Source of the DNA: an uncultured Oscillospiraceae bacterium
GTDB lineage: Bacteria > Bacillota > Clostridia > Oscillospirales > Oscillospiraceae
Length of the DNA: 15,509 nt
Assembly: GCA_934572445.1 (NCBI GenBank)
Contig: CAKTLD010000037.1
Location: 1-15,509 of the forward strand
Direction of reading: 5' to 3'
Below the pieces are notes generated by a model. That model ran no database searches, was not told the DNA's origin, and worked only from the letters and a program-made list of their open reading frames with translations. The translations under genes and the position numbers were made by a program. Below are positions 6,684 to 13,037 of the stretch, piece after piece; the stretch's first letter is position 1, and every line of letters starts with the position of its first letter.

Positions 6684-8021
6684 TCAGTCGGCATCCATGT
6701 CCTCATACGCCGCAAGGCCCGTCTTCGCCTCGACCTTGCTGTCGCCGTGCTTCACCAGCCCCATGGTCACAAAGCTGCACGCCACGAAGAACGCCGCGTA
6801 GGGGAACAGCGTCTCGTACCCGACGTGCTTCAGCAGCCAGCCCGACAGGATCGGCGTGATGACCTGCGCCGCCATCGAGAACGTGTAGTAGTAGCCCGTA
6901 AACTTGCCGATATCGCTGCCCTTGCACATCTCCACCACCATCGGCAGGGAGTTGACGTTGATCGCCGCCCACGCAAGGCCCACCAGCGCGAACACCACGA
7001 ACATCACGAAGTTGATCGTGTCGAACCGCGTCGTCAGGAAGTACCCGGTCAGGAAGCACGCCGCCAGCAGCACCACGCCCGCGCGGATGGTCTTCCTGCG
7101 CCCGATCCTGGACGCCAGCTGCCCGATGGGGATGTAGGAGACGATCGCGCCGCCCGTGGCGATCAGCAGGCACTTCGACGCGCCGCCGAGGCCCTGCCCC
7201 ATCACGCGCGCCACATACGTCGACCACCACGTCGTCACGGCGTTGTAGCCGATATACCACAGCGCGATGGACAGCAGGATGAACACAAGGCTCTTCTTCA
7301 CGGCCTTCGGCAGCTCCTCGCTGCCGTCCGGCTCCTCCTCCGCCAGCTGCTGCTCGGGATGTGCGGCCTCGTACTCCTTTTCCTCGGCCGAGAGCATCGG
7401 CTCGTTCGTCGTCAGGAACAGCACCAGCACCGACACCGCCATCAGCGTCGAAACGACGATAAACAGCGGCTGATAGTCCACATGCGTCAGCCCCTCGATC
7501 TTGCTGTTGGGATACAGCACCGCCGCCACGATCAGATAGATGATGCCGCCGACCGCTCCCATCAGGTTGATGATGGCGTTCGCCTTCGAGCGCAGGGGCT
7601 TTGGCGTCACGTCCGGCATCAGCGCCACAGCGGGCGAGCGGTAGGTCCCCATCGCGATAAGCAGCAGCCCCAGCGAAATGACGAACATCGTCAGCTTCGT
7701 GGCGCTCGCGCTCTCGGCGTAGGCGTTGTCGAACACCGGCAGCAGGTTCATCAGCACCACCGCCAGCGCCGTGCCGCCCAGGATGAAGGGCATCCTGCGG
7801 CCCATTTTGGTATTCGTGCGGTCGCTCAGCGCGCCGAAGAACGGCAGCAGGAACAGCGCCAGCACATTGTCCGCCGCCATGATCGCGCCGGAGATGGTCT
7901 CGTCCAGGTGGAACGTCTCGGTCAGGATCTTCGGGATCACCGTGTCGTACATCTGCCAGAACGCGCAGATGGACAGGAACGCCAGTCCGACCAGCATGGT
8001 ACGCTTGTTGTTGAGCTTCAT
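6684..8021 (-). CDS. MFS transporter, SLC45/GPH-like
   Basis: This 445-residue integral membrane protein has about twelve predicted hydrophobic segments in two halves. The first half carries the major-facilitator motif A, GALSDRTNTKMGRR (63-76), and the second half carries GQLASRIGRRKT. MPDVTPKPLRSKANAIINL, following the fourth segment, is characteristic of the SLC45/GPH sugar-transporter branch. Between the halves is an unusually acidic cytoplasmic linker (SAEEKEYEAAHPEQQLAEEE). These transporters typically move sugars or glycosides with a cation, but the substrate here is unknown. The ATG at 8021 follows AAGGAG with seven bases between, and a good extended -10 lies upstream at 8060-8065. 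It is the first gene of the probable operon with the phosphodiesterase, E2-like protein and acyl-CoA synthetase. Confidence 0.92.
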   Translation of the reverse strand: MKLNNKRTMLVGLAFLSICAFWQMYDTVIPKILTETFHLDETISGAIMAADNVLALFLLPFFGALSDRTNTKMGRRMPFILGGTALAVVLMNLLPVFDNAYAESASATKLTMFVISLGLLLIAMGTYRSPAVALMPDVTPKPLRSKANAIINLMGAVGGIIYLIVAAVLYPNSKIEGLTHVDYQPLFIVVSTLMAVSVLVLFLTTNEPMLSAEEKEYEAAHPEQQLAEEEPDGSEELPKAVKKSLVFILLSIALWYIGYNAVTTWWSTYVARVMGQGLGGASKCLLIATGGAIVSYIPIGQLASRIGRRKTIRAGVVLLAACFLTGYFLTTRFDTINFVMFVVFALVGLAWAAINVNSLPMVVEMCKGSDIGKFTGYYYTFSMAAQVITPILSGWLLKHVGYETLFPYAAFFVACSFVTMGLVKHGDSKVEAKTGLAAYEDMDAD

Positions 8022-8059
8022 GTCGTTTCTCCTTTTCGGGGGAAGTCGATTCTCGTCCT

Positions 8060-8094
8060 AATATAGCAGAATACCACGAATTTCCGAAAATAGC
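8060..8094 (-). promoter_or_regulatory. Probable promoter of the transporter operon
   Basis: On the minus strand TGCTATATT provides an extended -10 (hexamer TATATT at 8060-8065). A second possible pairing uses TTGCTA with TATTCT about 17 bases apart, slightly upstream. The start would be near 8053, with a leader of about 32 bases to the ATG at 8021. The -35 is weak, so the call rests mainly on the extended -10. Confidence 0.5.
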
Positions 8095-8129
8095 AAGTCC
8101 GCGCCCCGCAAAGCCCCCGTTATGGGCGC

Positions 8130-8151
8130 AAAAAAGCCGCCTCGCGGCGGC
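8130..8151 (-). terminator. Minus-strand intrinsic terminator or attenuator upstream of the transporter operon
   Basis: Read on the minus strand, GCCGCC-GCGA-GGCGGC (8151-8136) is followed immediately by six T residues (8135-8130). This is a canonical stem-loop plus T-run. No minus-strand gene lies directly upstream before the SLH gene, which has its own terminator at 9079-9104. The signal therefore either insulates the transporter promoter from readthrough or acts as an attenuator for a promoter lying to its right. Confidence 0.65.
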
Positions 8152-8232
8152 AAAGATCGGCCCAAAGCCGGAAGTCGCCCGGTCGGGCGCGGAAAATTTT
8201 CTCCCGTTGCACGCCGCCGTCCCACAGAGGGC

Positions 8233-8256
8233 CTTTACAGCCTCACAGCTGTAAAG
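8233..8256 (+). promoter_or_regulatory. 9-bp stem-loop in the leader of the small/tail-fibre gene pair
   Basis: CTTTACAGC (8233-8241) and GCTGTAAAG (8248-8256) are exact reverse complements around a 6-base loop, about 45 bases before the start at 8301. A 14-base palindrome, CGCGGCGCGCCGCG, follows at 8261-8274. There is no T-run, so this is more likely a 5' leader structure than a terminator. Its function is unknown. Confidence 0.45.
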
Positions 8257-8300
8257 AGGGCGCGGCGCGCCGCGTCCCGCGAAAAAAAGGAGGAAAAAAT

Positions 8301-8471
8301 ATGAACGATAACGAAGCCTTTGTCGCTGAATACCAGCGTCTGAGCCGCAAACGTGACCGCGAGCTCGTCTCGGTCCTGACCGGTGAGCCGCAGCCCGTGC
8401 TGCCCCTCACCTTCCACCGCATTGAGGAAGCGTTGGACGCGCTGACGGACCCGCTCCGCGGCATCCGCTGA
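8301..8471 (+). CDS. 56-residue hypothetical protein upstream of the tail-fibre-like gene
   Basis: This small frame starts at ATG 8301 behind a very strong ribosome-binding site (AAGGAGG at 8287-8293) and ends in TGA at 8469-8471. The protein begins MNDNEAFVAEYQRLSRKRDR and ends with IEEALDALTDPLRGIR. It is mostly charged and probably helical at both ends, with a proline-containing stretch (EPQPVLPLTF) in the middle. There is no signal peptide or membrane segment. The next gene begins 13 bases after its stop with its own GAGGAGG, so the two should be co-transcribed. I do not recognise the family. A short helical protein directly before a tail-fibre gene could be a small structural or assembly protein from a phage tail cassette, but that is inferred only from position. 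Confidence 0.72.
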   Translation: MNDNEAFVAEYQRLSRKRDRELVSVLTGEPQPVLPLTFHRIEEALDALTDPLRGIR

Positions 8472-8484
8472 GAGGAGGCCCGCC

Positions 8485-9060
8485 ATGCAGAAAACGACCA
8501 ATTACGGCCTGCCCCAGTGGGTCGCGGATGACCAGATCAGGATGGACGACTTCAACGCCGCCTTTGCTTCGCTCGACGCCGCGCTCCGATCGCAGTCCGA
8601 TGCCGCCTTGTCCGGCCTGAACGCCGAGACCGCGGCCCGTGAAGAAGCGGTTTCCGCCGAAGCCTCGGCGCGCGCGAACGCGCTCTCTGCCCTGCAGGCG
8701 GTGCTGTCCGCCGCCATCGGCAGCGGCGGCAGGACCTGCCGCATCTGCACCGGCTCGTACACCGGCACGGGTAGCGCCTCGGTGTCGCTTACCACGCCGT
8801 TCTATCCCGTGCTGGCCTTTGTGCAGAGCGCGGACATGCCGTCCGCGCTCTGCATGTTCCGCGGTGCCGGCACGACGCAGGGCAGCAGGGATTTCGGCAC
8901 CAGCGACAGCAAGACCCTGAGCGTTACCTGGGACGACGGTCAGCTTTCGTGGTCGAGCACCTCGACCAGCTCCATGCGTGCGGTCTATGCGGGCAGCAGC
9001 AAAAACGTGGAATACCACTATGTGATCATTGGCTTTGACAACACAGGTACGACCGAATAA
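8485..9060 (+). CDS. Phage-tail-fibre-like protein (orphan)
   Basis: This is a 191-residue protein. The opening MQKTTNYGLPQWVADDQIRM followed by DDFNAAFASLD resembles the N-terminus of many Firmicutes phage tail-fibre or collar proteins. Residues about 26-75 are Ala/Glu/Ser-rich with coiled-coil character and probably trimerise. From about residue 85, GSYTGTGSASVSLTTPFYPV and the rest form a Gly/Ser/Thr-rich beta domain of the kind found at the tips of tail fibres. A good GAGGAGG precedes the ATG at 8485. Only the small upstream gene accompanies it; no other phage structural, lysis or integrase genes are adjacent. It could be a domesticated fragment, part of a tail-derived particle encoded elsewhere, or an intracellular protein built from the same fold. 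Codon use matches the neighbouring chromosome. Confidence 0.75.
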   Translation: MQKTTNYGLPQWVADDQIRMDDFNAAFASLDAALRSQSDAALSGLNAETAAREEAVSAEASARANALSALQAVLSAAIGSGGRTCRICTGSYTGTGSASVSLTTPFYPVLAFVQSADMPSALCMFRGAGTTQGSRDFGTSDSKTLSVTWDDGQLSWSSTSTSSMRAVYAGSSKNVEYHYVIIGFDNTGTTE

Positions 9061-9078
9061 ACGGCGCAAATAAAAACC

Positions 9079-9104
9079 AGCCCCGAGGGAATTCCCTCGG
9101 GGCT
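9079..9104. terminator. Bidirectional terminator between tail-fibre-like and SLH genes
   Basis: AGCCCCGAGGG and CCCTCGGGGCT are exact reverse complements around AATT, giving a 26-base perfect palindrome. On the minus strand it is followed by GGTTTTTATTT, a good T-run for ending the SLH transcript. On the plus strand it is followed by GTAAAACTTTATT, which is weaker for ending the tail-fibre transcript. It is 18 bases past the plus-strand stop and 36 bases past the minus-strand stop. Confidence 0.9.
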
Positions 9105-9140
9105 GTAAAACTTTATTAAGTTTTGCCTAATCAGTCATGA

Positions 9141-12100
9141 TTAGAGAACCGTGCCATCATTGGGGACATACAGGTTGGCAGAGCGGCAGATTTCTTCGTT
9201 GTCGGCATTGAGAACGACAACATAATAGTTGCCAGGGGTCTTAGTGGAAATCTCACCACCGCCGAAGGAGCCATTCCAATAAACAGCGCCGTCCTTATAG
9301 ATGATGATCTTAGCATCATCGAGATCAGCGTCATCACTCAGCTCAACAGTGAGATTGGTCAAGCCCTTCAGGGGATCATAAGCCTGCTTCAGCTCAACAG
9401 TGTAAACCGGAGCCTTGACCACGACAGTGATAACGGTCTCTTCCTTGCAGGTTTCAATACCATCAGCACTCTTCACAGTGATAACCAGCTTGCCGTCTTT
9501 GACCGCAACAGTGCCGTTAGAAACAGAGATGAGGTCCGCGGTAATTTCGGTGCCGTAAGGAACGGTCAGGGTCTTGCCGACGAGATTGCCGGTATTGACT
9601 GTGATGTCAGCAGCAGCAATAGCCTCGTGCTCAACAACAGTGTATTTCTCGCCAGCCTCGAACACGACCTTGTCGCTGCCCTTGACCTGAGCGGCGCCGT
9701 CGATGTGATAGTACTTACCAGCGTCGAAGTCAAAAACCTTCTCGGCCGTGTAATAGTCCCAGTAGGAGAGATCGGACAGGGCCATCTTCTTGGCATTGCC
9801 GTTGTAATCAGCAACGGGGTACCAATAGTCCACACCGTTGACGGTGAACTTGCCGAAGGTGACGTCGTCATCGAGAACGAACAGGCACTCAACGTCGCCG
9901 TCTTCGTCAACAACGATCATACCCTCAACGACCTTGCTGGTCTGCCACTTCCAGTCATAGGCGTCGACCTTGTCGCCGTCCTTGAGATCGGAGGTGTCGA
10001 TCAGATCATAGATCTTGTCGAGGTTGCTGTAGATCTCAGCCTTGGTGTGGCCGCCCTCATAGCGGTACTCGACGGTGTTCTTGTTGCCGAGCAGTTCGAC
10101 GGAAACAAGGTTGGTCTCATACGGGGCAATGTCGAAATCATAGGTCTTGTCGTTGCGCAGGAAGTAGTAGCACACAGTGCCGACGCGACCCTGATTGTAG
10201 GACTCGAACTCCTTGACCTCGCCCTCAGAAGTGACACCGTAGTAGGTGTAGAGCTGGCCCTGAGCGCTGGTCCAGGATTCCTTCTCGCACTTGAAGAGGT
10301 ACACATAGTCCTCGAAGTCGCCCTGAGGCATCCAGTCGAAGACGACGGCGTCAACGATCTTGTTGTTGGCGCTGAGCTCAAGATAACGGGCGCCAGTGTC
10401 ACGGCCGTAGTTGGGGATACCAGCTTCGTTGGTGTCCTTGTCATACTTGCCGGTGTTCACGCCGTAGTGAACGTCGACCTTCTTGCTCGGGGTGCTCACG
10501 AAGTTGGTGGAGTTGGGGGTGCCGTAAGCATAGAACGCAACGGTATCCTCGGTGACGGCCTTTCTGCCAACACCGTAGAAGTCCATAGCGGCAGCGCCCT
10601 TGTCGTAGTCGGCATCGAGCCACTCATTGGTGTCACCATCGTCGTCGACATTGGCCTTGCAGGCATTGACCGTGTAGACATCGTCCTTCACAGTGTACTC
10701 GACCAGAGTGCCGAGGGTGAGGTAGTTACCGGTAGCCGCAGGCTGGCCGATGTAGTAATCCTTGCTGTCCTTGACATTGTCAAAGGTGGGGAACCACAGT
10801 TCGCTGTCTGCGTCAGCAGCAACATAACCGGTCTCGGTGCCGTCGGTCAGGAGCAGGTTGACAAAGTAGTCATAGCCGTTGTGCTTGTCATTGAGGACCT
10901 GATAGCTGTCGATGACCATAGCGTACTTGGCAACAGCACCGGCAGTAGTGGTGTAAGCGACATAGCCGCCGCGATCGAGATAGATGGTGGCGTCCTTGTC
11001 AAAGGTGGTGCGATCCTTGCTGAACAGGTTAGCGGTATCGCGGAAGGAAACACTGTCCTGCTTGTCGGGGGACAGGCCGGACTCTTCATAGTCCTTGCCG
11101 TCGAAGGTGATGTAAGGATCAGCGCTGTCCTTGGTGGGGATGGTGTACTTGGTCTTCTGGCCGTCGATGGGAGCGAGCTCCTCATAGTAACGGACGCCGT
11201 CAGCCATGTCAACATAGGTGAAGACATCGCCCTTGACCAGATCTTCATAACCGGAGACCTCGTCCTTGTCATACTTCACGCCCTGGATCTTGACCTCGTC
11301 GCCCTTGACGACATAGTCAGCGTTCATGATGTCAACGATGGGGTTGACAACGATGATGGAGCTGATGGTCTTGCCGTCGATGGAGTACATAGCGACCTCA
11401 GTGCCCTTGTAGACAACGGGAGTCGCGTTCTCATTGCCGTTGTAAACGACCTTGTTCTCCTTGGCAAAATCAGCAACGTAATCGGTGTTGCCGGTCTTCT
11501 TGGTGGTCAGGTCCTTGATGGCAGCGCCGGTGTAGCTGGTGGACAGCAGAGCATCGTCATAGAACACGTCGGTGATGGCAGTGGTCTTGACGGTCCAGAC
11601 GTGACCGTAACGGCCGGCGTCGAAGATGTCCTGATCGGCGACCTTAATGGTGACTTCCTTCTTGGCGAGGTTGTCGCCCGTGATCTGCATGTTCTTGTAC
11701 TTGGAATCGTGGTCGTTAGCGGTAACATAACCGGTAACGCAGTCAAGGCTGAAGGCATCCGCCAGAGTCTTGTTGTCCTTGAGGAGCTGGTTCTTCTCGC
11801 TGCTCAGGCTGACGGTCTGATAGCCGAAAGCGGCGGTGTAGGTGACCATCGGGACCCGGATAGCCTGGAACAGCAGCTCGGCGACGAGCTCACGGGTAGC
11901 GGCAGCGTTGAGGTCAACGCCCTTGACGTTCTGCAGGATATTGTTCTGCTCAGCGATCTGGGCAACATGCAGCTGCCAGCCAGCGCCGGTGAACTCGTTC
12001 TTCTGATCGTAGCCGACAGCGCGCAGGATCATAGCGAGAGCCTCGTAGCCGGTGACCTTGCCGGAGGGCTTGAAGGTGCCGTCGGGATAGCCCTTGATGA

Positions 12101-12455
12101 ACGCGGCGTTGGCGCAGTAGCCGATGTAGCCCTTGGCCCAGCCGGCGCCAGCCATGTCAGAGAACTTGTTGTAGGTAGCATAGTTCTTGGCATAGGTGTC
12201 CTTCACGTCCTGAGTGTAGATGCGATAGACGATCGCAGCGACCTCAGCACGGGTGATGTCACCCTGCGGCTTGAAGCTGAAGGTGTCATCCTTTTCTGCG
12301 TAGCCCTTGAAAACGCCCAGGCCATTGAGAACGGCAGCCGCTTCGGCATAATTCTCGTTGATGTCCTTGGCATCCTTAAAAGCTGCGTTGGAGCTGACGG
12401 TAGCCAGAGACAGGGTCATGACCAGAGCCAGCACCAGTGCGAGTAACTTTTTCAT
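9141..12455 (-). CDS. Secreted S-layer-homology (SLH) domain protein, probable S-layer or major surface protein
   Basis: This 1104-residue protein has a signal peptide, MKKLLALVLALVMTLSLATV with cleavage expected after about SSNA (24). Three SLH modules follow: about 26-82 with the full core ITRAE, 97-151 with degenerate VTGYEA, and 155-204 with ATREL. SLH domains bind pyruvylated secondary cell-wall polymer and anchor the protein to the wall. Residues 205 to the end form a long acidic, Asp/Tyr/Lys-rich extracellular region without recognisable catalytic motifs. The last 170 or so residues look like one or two Ig-like beta domains (LTVPYGTEITADLISV). The start is set at 12455, with AAGGAGAG upstream; the ATG ten codons earlier would translate that site. 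Strong codon preference, a strong promoter and a long leader suggest very high expression. It is flanked by its own terminator. Confidence 0.93.
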   Translation of the reverse strand: MKKLLALVLALVMTLSLATVSSNAAFKDAKDINENYAEAAAVLNGLGVFKGYAEKDDTFSFKPQGDITRAEVAAIVYRIYTQDVKDTYAKNYATYNKFSDMAGAGWAKGYIGYCANAAFIKGYPDGTFKPSGKVTGYEALAMILRAVGYDQKNEFTGAGWQLHVAQIAEQNNILQNVKGVDLNAAATRELVAELLFQAIRVPMVTYTAAFGYQTVSLSSEKNQLLKDNKTLADAFSLDCVTGYVTANDHDSKYKNMQITGDNLAKKEVTIKVADQDIFDAGRYGHVWTVKTTAITDVFYDDALLSTSYTGAAIKDLTTKKTGNTDYVADFAKENKVVYNGNENATPVVYKGTEVAMYSIDGKTISSIIVVNPIVDIMNADYVVKGDEVKIQGVKYDKDEVSGYEDLVKGDVFTYVDMADGVRYYEELAPIDGQKTKYTIPTKDSADPYITFDGKDYEESGLSPDKQDSVSFRDTANLFSKDRTTFDKDATIYLDRGGYVAYTTTAGAVAKYAMVIDSYQVLNDKHNGYDYFVNLLLTDGTETGYVAADADSELWFPTFDNVKDSKDYYIGQPAATGNYLTLGTLVEYTVKDDVYTVNACKANVDDDGDTNEWLDADYDKGAAAMDFYGVGRKAVTEDTVAFYAYGTPNSTNFVSTPSKKVDVHYGVNTGKYDKDTNEAGIPNYGRDTGARYLELSANNKIVDAVVFDWMPQGDFEDYVYLFKCEKESWTSAQGQLYTYYGVTSEGEVKEFESYNQGRVGTVCYYFLRNDKTYDFDIAPYETNLVSVELLGNKNTVEYRYEGGHTKAEIYSNLDKIYDLIDTSDLKDGDKVDAYDWKWQTSKVVEGMIVVDEDGDVECLFVLDDDVTFGKFTVNGVDYWYPVADYNGNAKKMALSDLSYWDYYTAEKVFDFDAGKYYHIDGAAQVKGSDKVVFEAGEKYTVVEHEAIAAADITVNTGNLVGKTLTVPYGTEITADLISVSNGTVAVKDGKLVITVKSADGIETCKEETVITVVVKAPVYTVELKQAYDPLKGLTNLTVELSDDADLDDAKIIIYKDGAVYWNGSFGGGEISTKTPGNYYVVVLNADNEEICRSANLYVPNDGTVL

Positions 12456-12545
12456 AGATGTTACTCTCCTTTCATAAATTTCCATCCTTTCGCGGTGAAA
12501 TACCGTCTTTTTTCCCGTTTTCCGGTAGCATCCTCGTTCAACCTG

Positions 12546-12581
12546 CCGATTTCAAAAAGTTGTAAAACCTTCGAAAATCGG
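12546..12581 (-). promoter_or_regulatory. Stem-loop in the SLH mRNA leader
   Basis: On the minus strand CCGATTTT (12581-12574) pairs with GAAATCGG (12553-12546), with one G-U pair. A second inner stem, AAGGTT with AACTTT, lies within it. It is located about 90-125 bases before the SLH start codon, inside the approximately 300-base leader. It may stabilise the mRNA or influence translation. Confidence 0.45.
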
Positions 12582-12758
12582 ATGATTTCACGAACATTCT
12601 CGCCGAAACCCGTTCAAAAAGTCGATATCGCATCCCCTTAAAGACGGTTCGTTTGTCAGAAAGCAACAGATTTTGTGTTTTCTCGGCTTACTTACCGTGG
12701 CATGCCGATCCCGTAACTAAGTCGGGAACGCACATCCTCCGCCTCTTTCTGCACTGAC

Positions 12759-12787
12759 ACCTTACCACACCCTTTTTTTCAAGTCAA
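12759..12787 (-). promoter_or_regulatory. Strong promoter of the SLH protein gene
   Basis: On the minus strand TTGACT (12787-12782) and TAAGGT (12764-12759) are separated by exactly 17 bases, with TGG before the -10 hexamer (extended -10). Transcription would start near 12752, giving an untranslated leader of about 297 bases before the ATG at 12455. Long leaders of this kind are known for highly expressed S-layer genes. The -10 hexamer is only a partial match. Confidence 0.62.
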
Positions 12788-12802
12788 CGCTTTCACCCCA
12801 TC

Positions 12803-12820
12803 TGTAACACACTTGTAACA
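12803..12820 (-). promoter_or_regulatory. Tandem TGTTACA direct repeats upstream of the SLH promoter
   Basis: Two copies of TGTTACA on the minus strand (12820-12814 and 12809-12803) are spaced 11 bases apart, one helical turn. They lie 15-33 bases upstream of the -35 box. Same-face repeats at this position suggest a binding site for an activator or repressor. No cognate regulator is visible. Confidence 0.4.
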
Positions 12821-13000
12821 AACCGTCCGCACTGCTGCGAAGCGCTCCCCGCCGCGTTGTACGTTCCCGTGCAGCGCGGCGAATTGATAATGTATCCGCG
12901 CCCGCGGGCGCGGGCGTCGGGACAGCGGCGCGCGGGGACAAAAAGAAGGGGGGCGGCCTTTGTTCCCCCCTGACAGGGGTAATAACTAATTCCGGGGATA

Positions 13001-13037
13001 CCCCGATAGGTTATCGTGTTTACGATGCCTGTCGGGG
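13001..13037. repeat. Imperfect 16/17-bp inverted repeat spanning the recombinase stop codon
   Basis: The arms at 13001-13017 and 13022-13037 pair, apart from one bulged base and two G-U type differences, around the 4-base loop GTTT. The stop TAA of the recombinase remnant (13022-13020) sits at the loop. There is no T-run after it on either strand. It may be a structural feature of the element end or a weak terminator. Confidence 0.6.

Larger units (their letters stand above)
12456..13019. other. Intergenic region between the SLH gene and the recombinase remnant
   Basis: The part from 12456 to about 12820 is the SLH leader and promoter described separately. From about 12840 to 12960 the DNA is very GC-rich and holds palindromes but no gene: a 6-bp stem pairing 12851-12856 with 12875-12880, and the perfect 18-base palindrome CCGCGCCCGCGGGCGCGG at 12896-12913. 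From about 12960 to 13019 there are short GC stems, CCCC-TGACA-GGGG at 12967-12979 and CGGGG-ATA-CCCCG at 12993-13005. These are close to the apparent boundary between GC-rich chromosome and the less GC-rich accessory DNA to the right. Confidence 0.6.

Noticed and set aside
6678..8066. A 462-codon plus-strand open frame opposite the MFS gene
   Set aside because: Its His/Arg/Gln-rich composition is typical of the antisense of a hydrophobic GC-rich gene. The opposite strand has clear membrane segments, MFS motifs and a ribosome-binding site.
8122..8304. A 60-codon frame upstream of the small protein
   Set aside because: It is an Arg/Lys/Pro-rich translation of GC stems and leader DNA, it overlaps the next start codon, and it has no ribosome-binding site.
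9627..12446. A 939-codon plus-strand open frame opposite the SLH gene
   Set aside because: It is in exact codon register with the SLH gene, so it only shows that the SLH gene avoids TTA, CTA and TCA codons. Its Val/Leu/Asp/Gly-rich translation is not protein-like and no ribosome-binding site precedes it.
12456..12485. A 10-residue N-terminal extension of the SLH protein from ATG 12485
   Set aside because: The signal peptide begins at the second methionine, and AAGGAGAG lies within the proposed extension.
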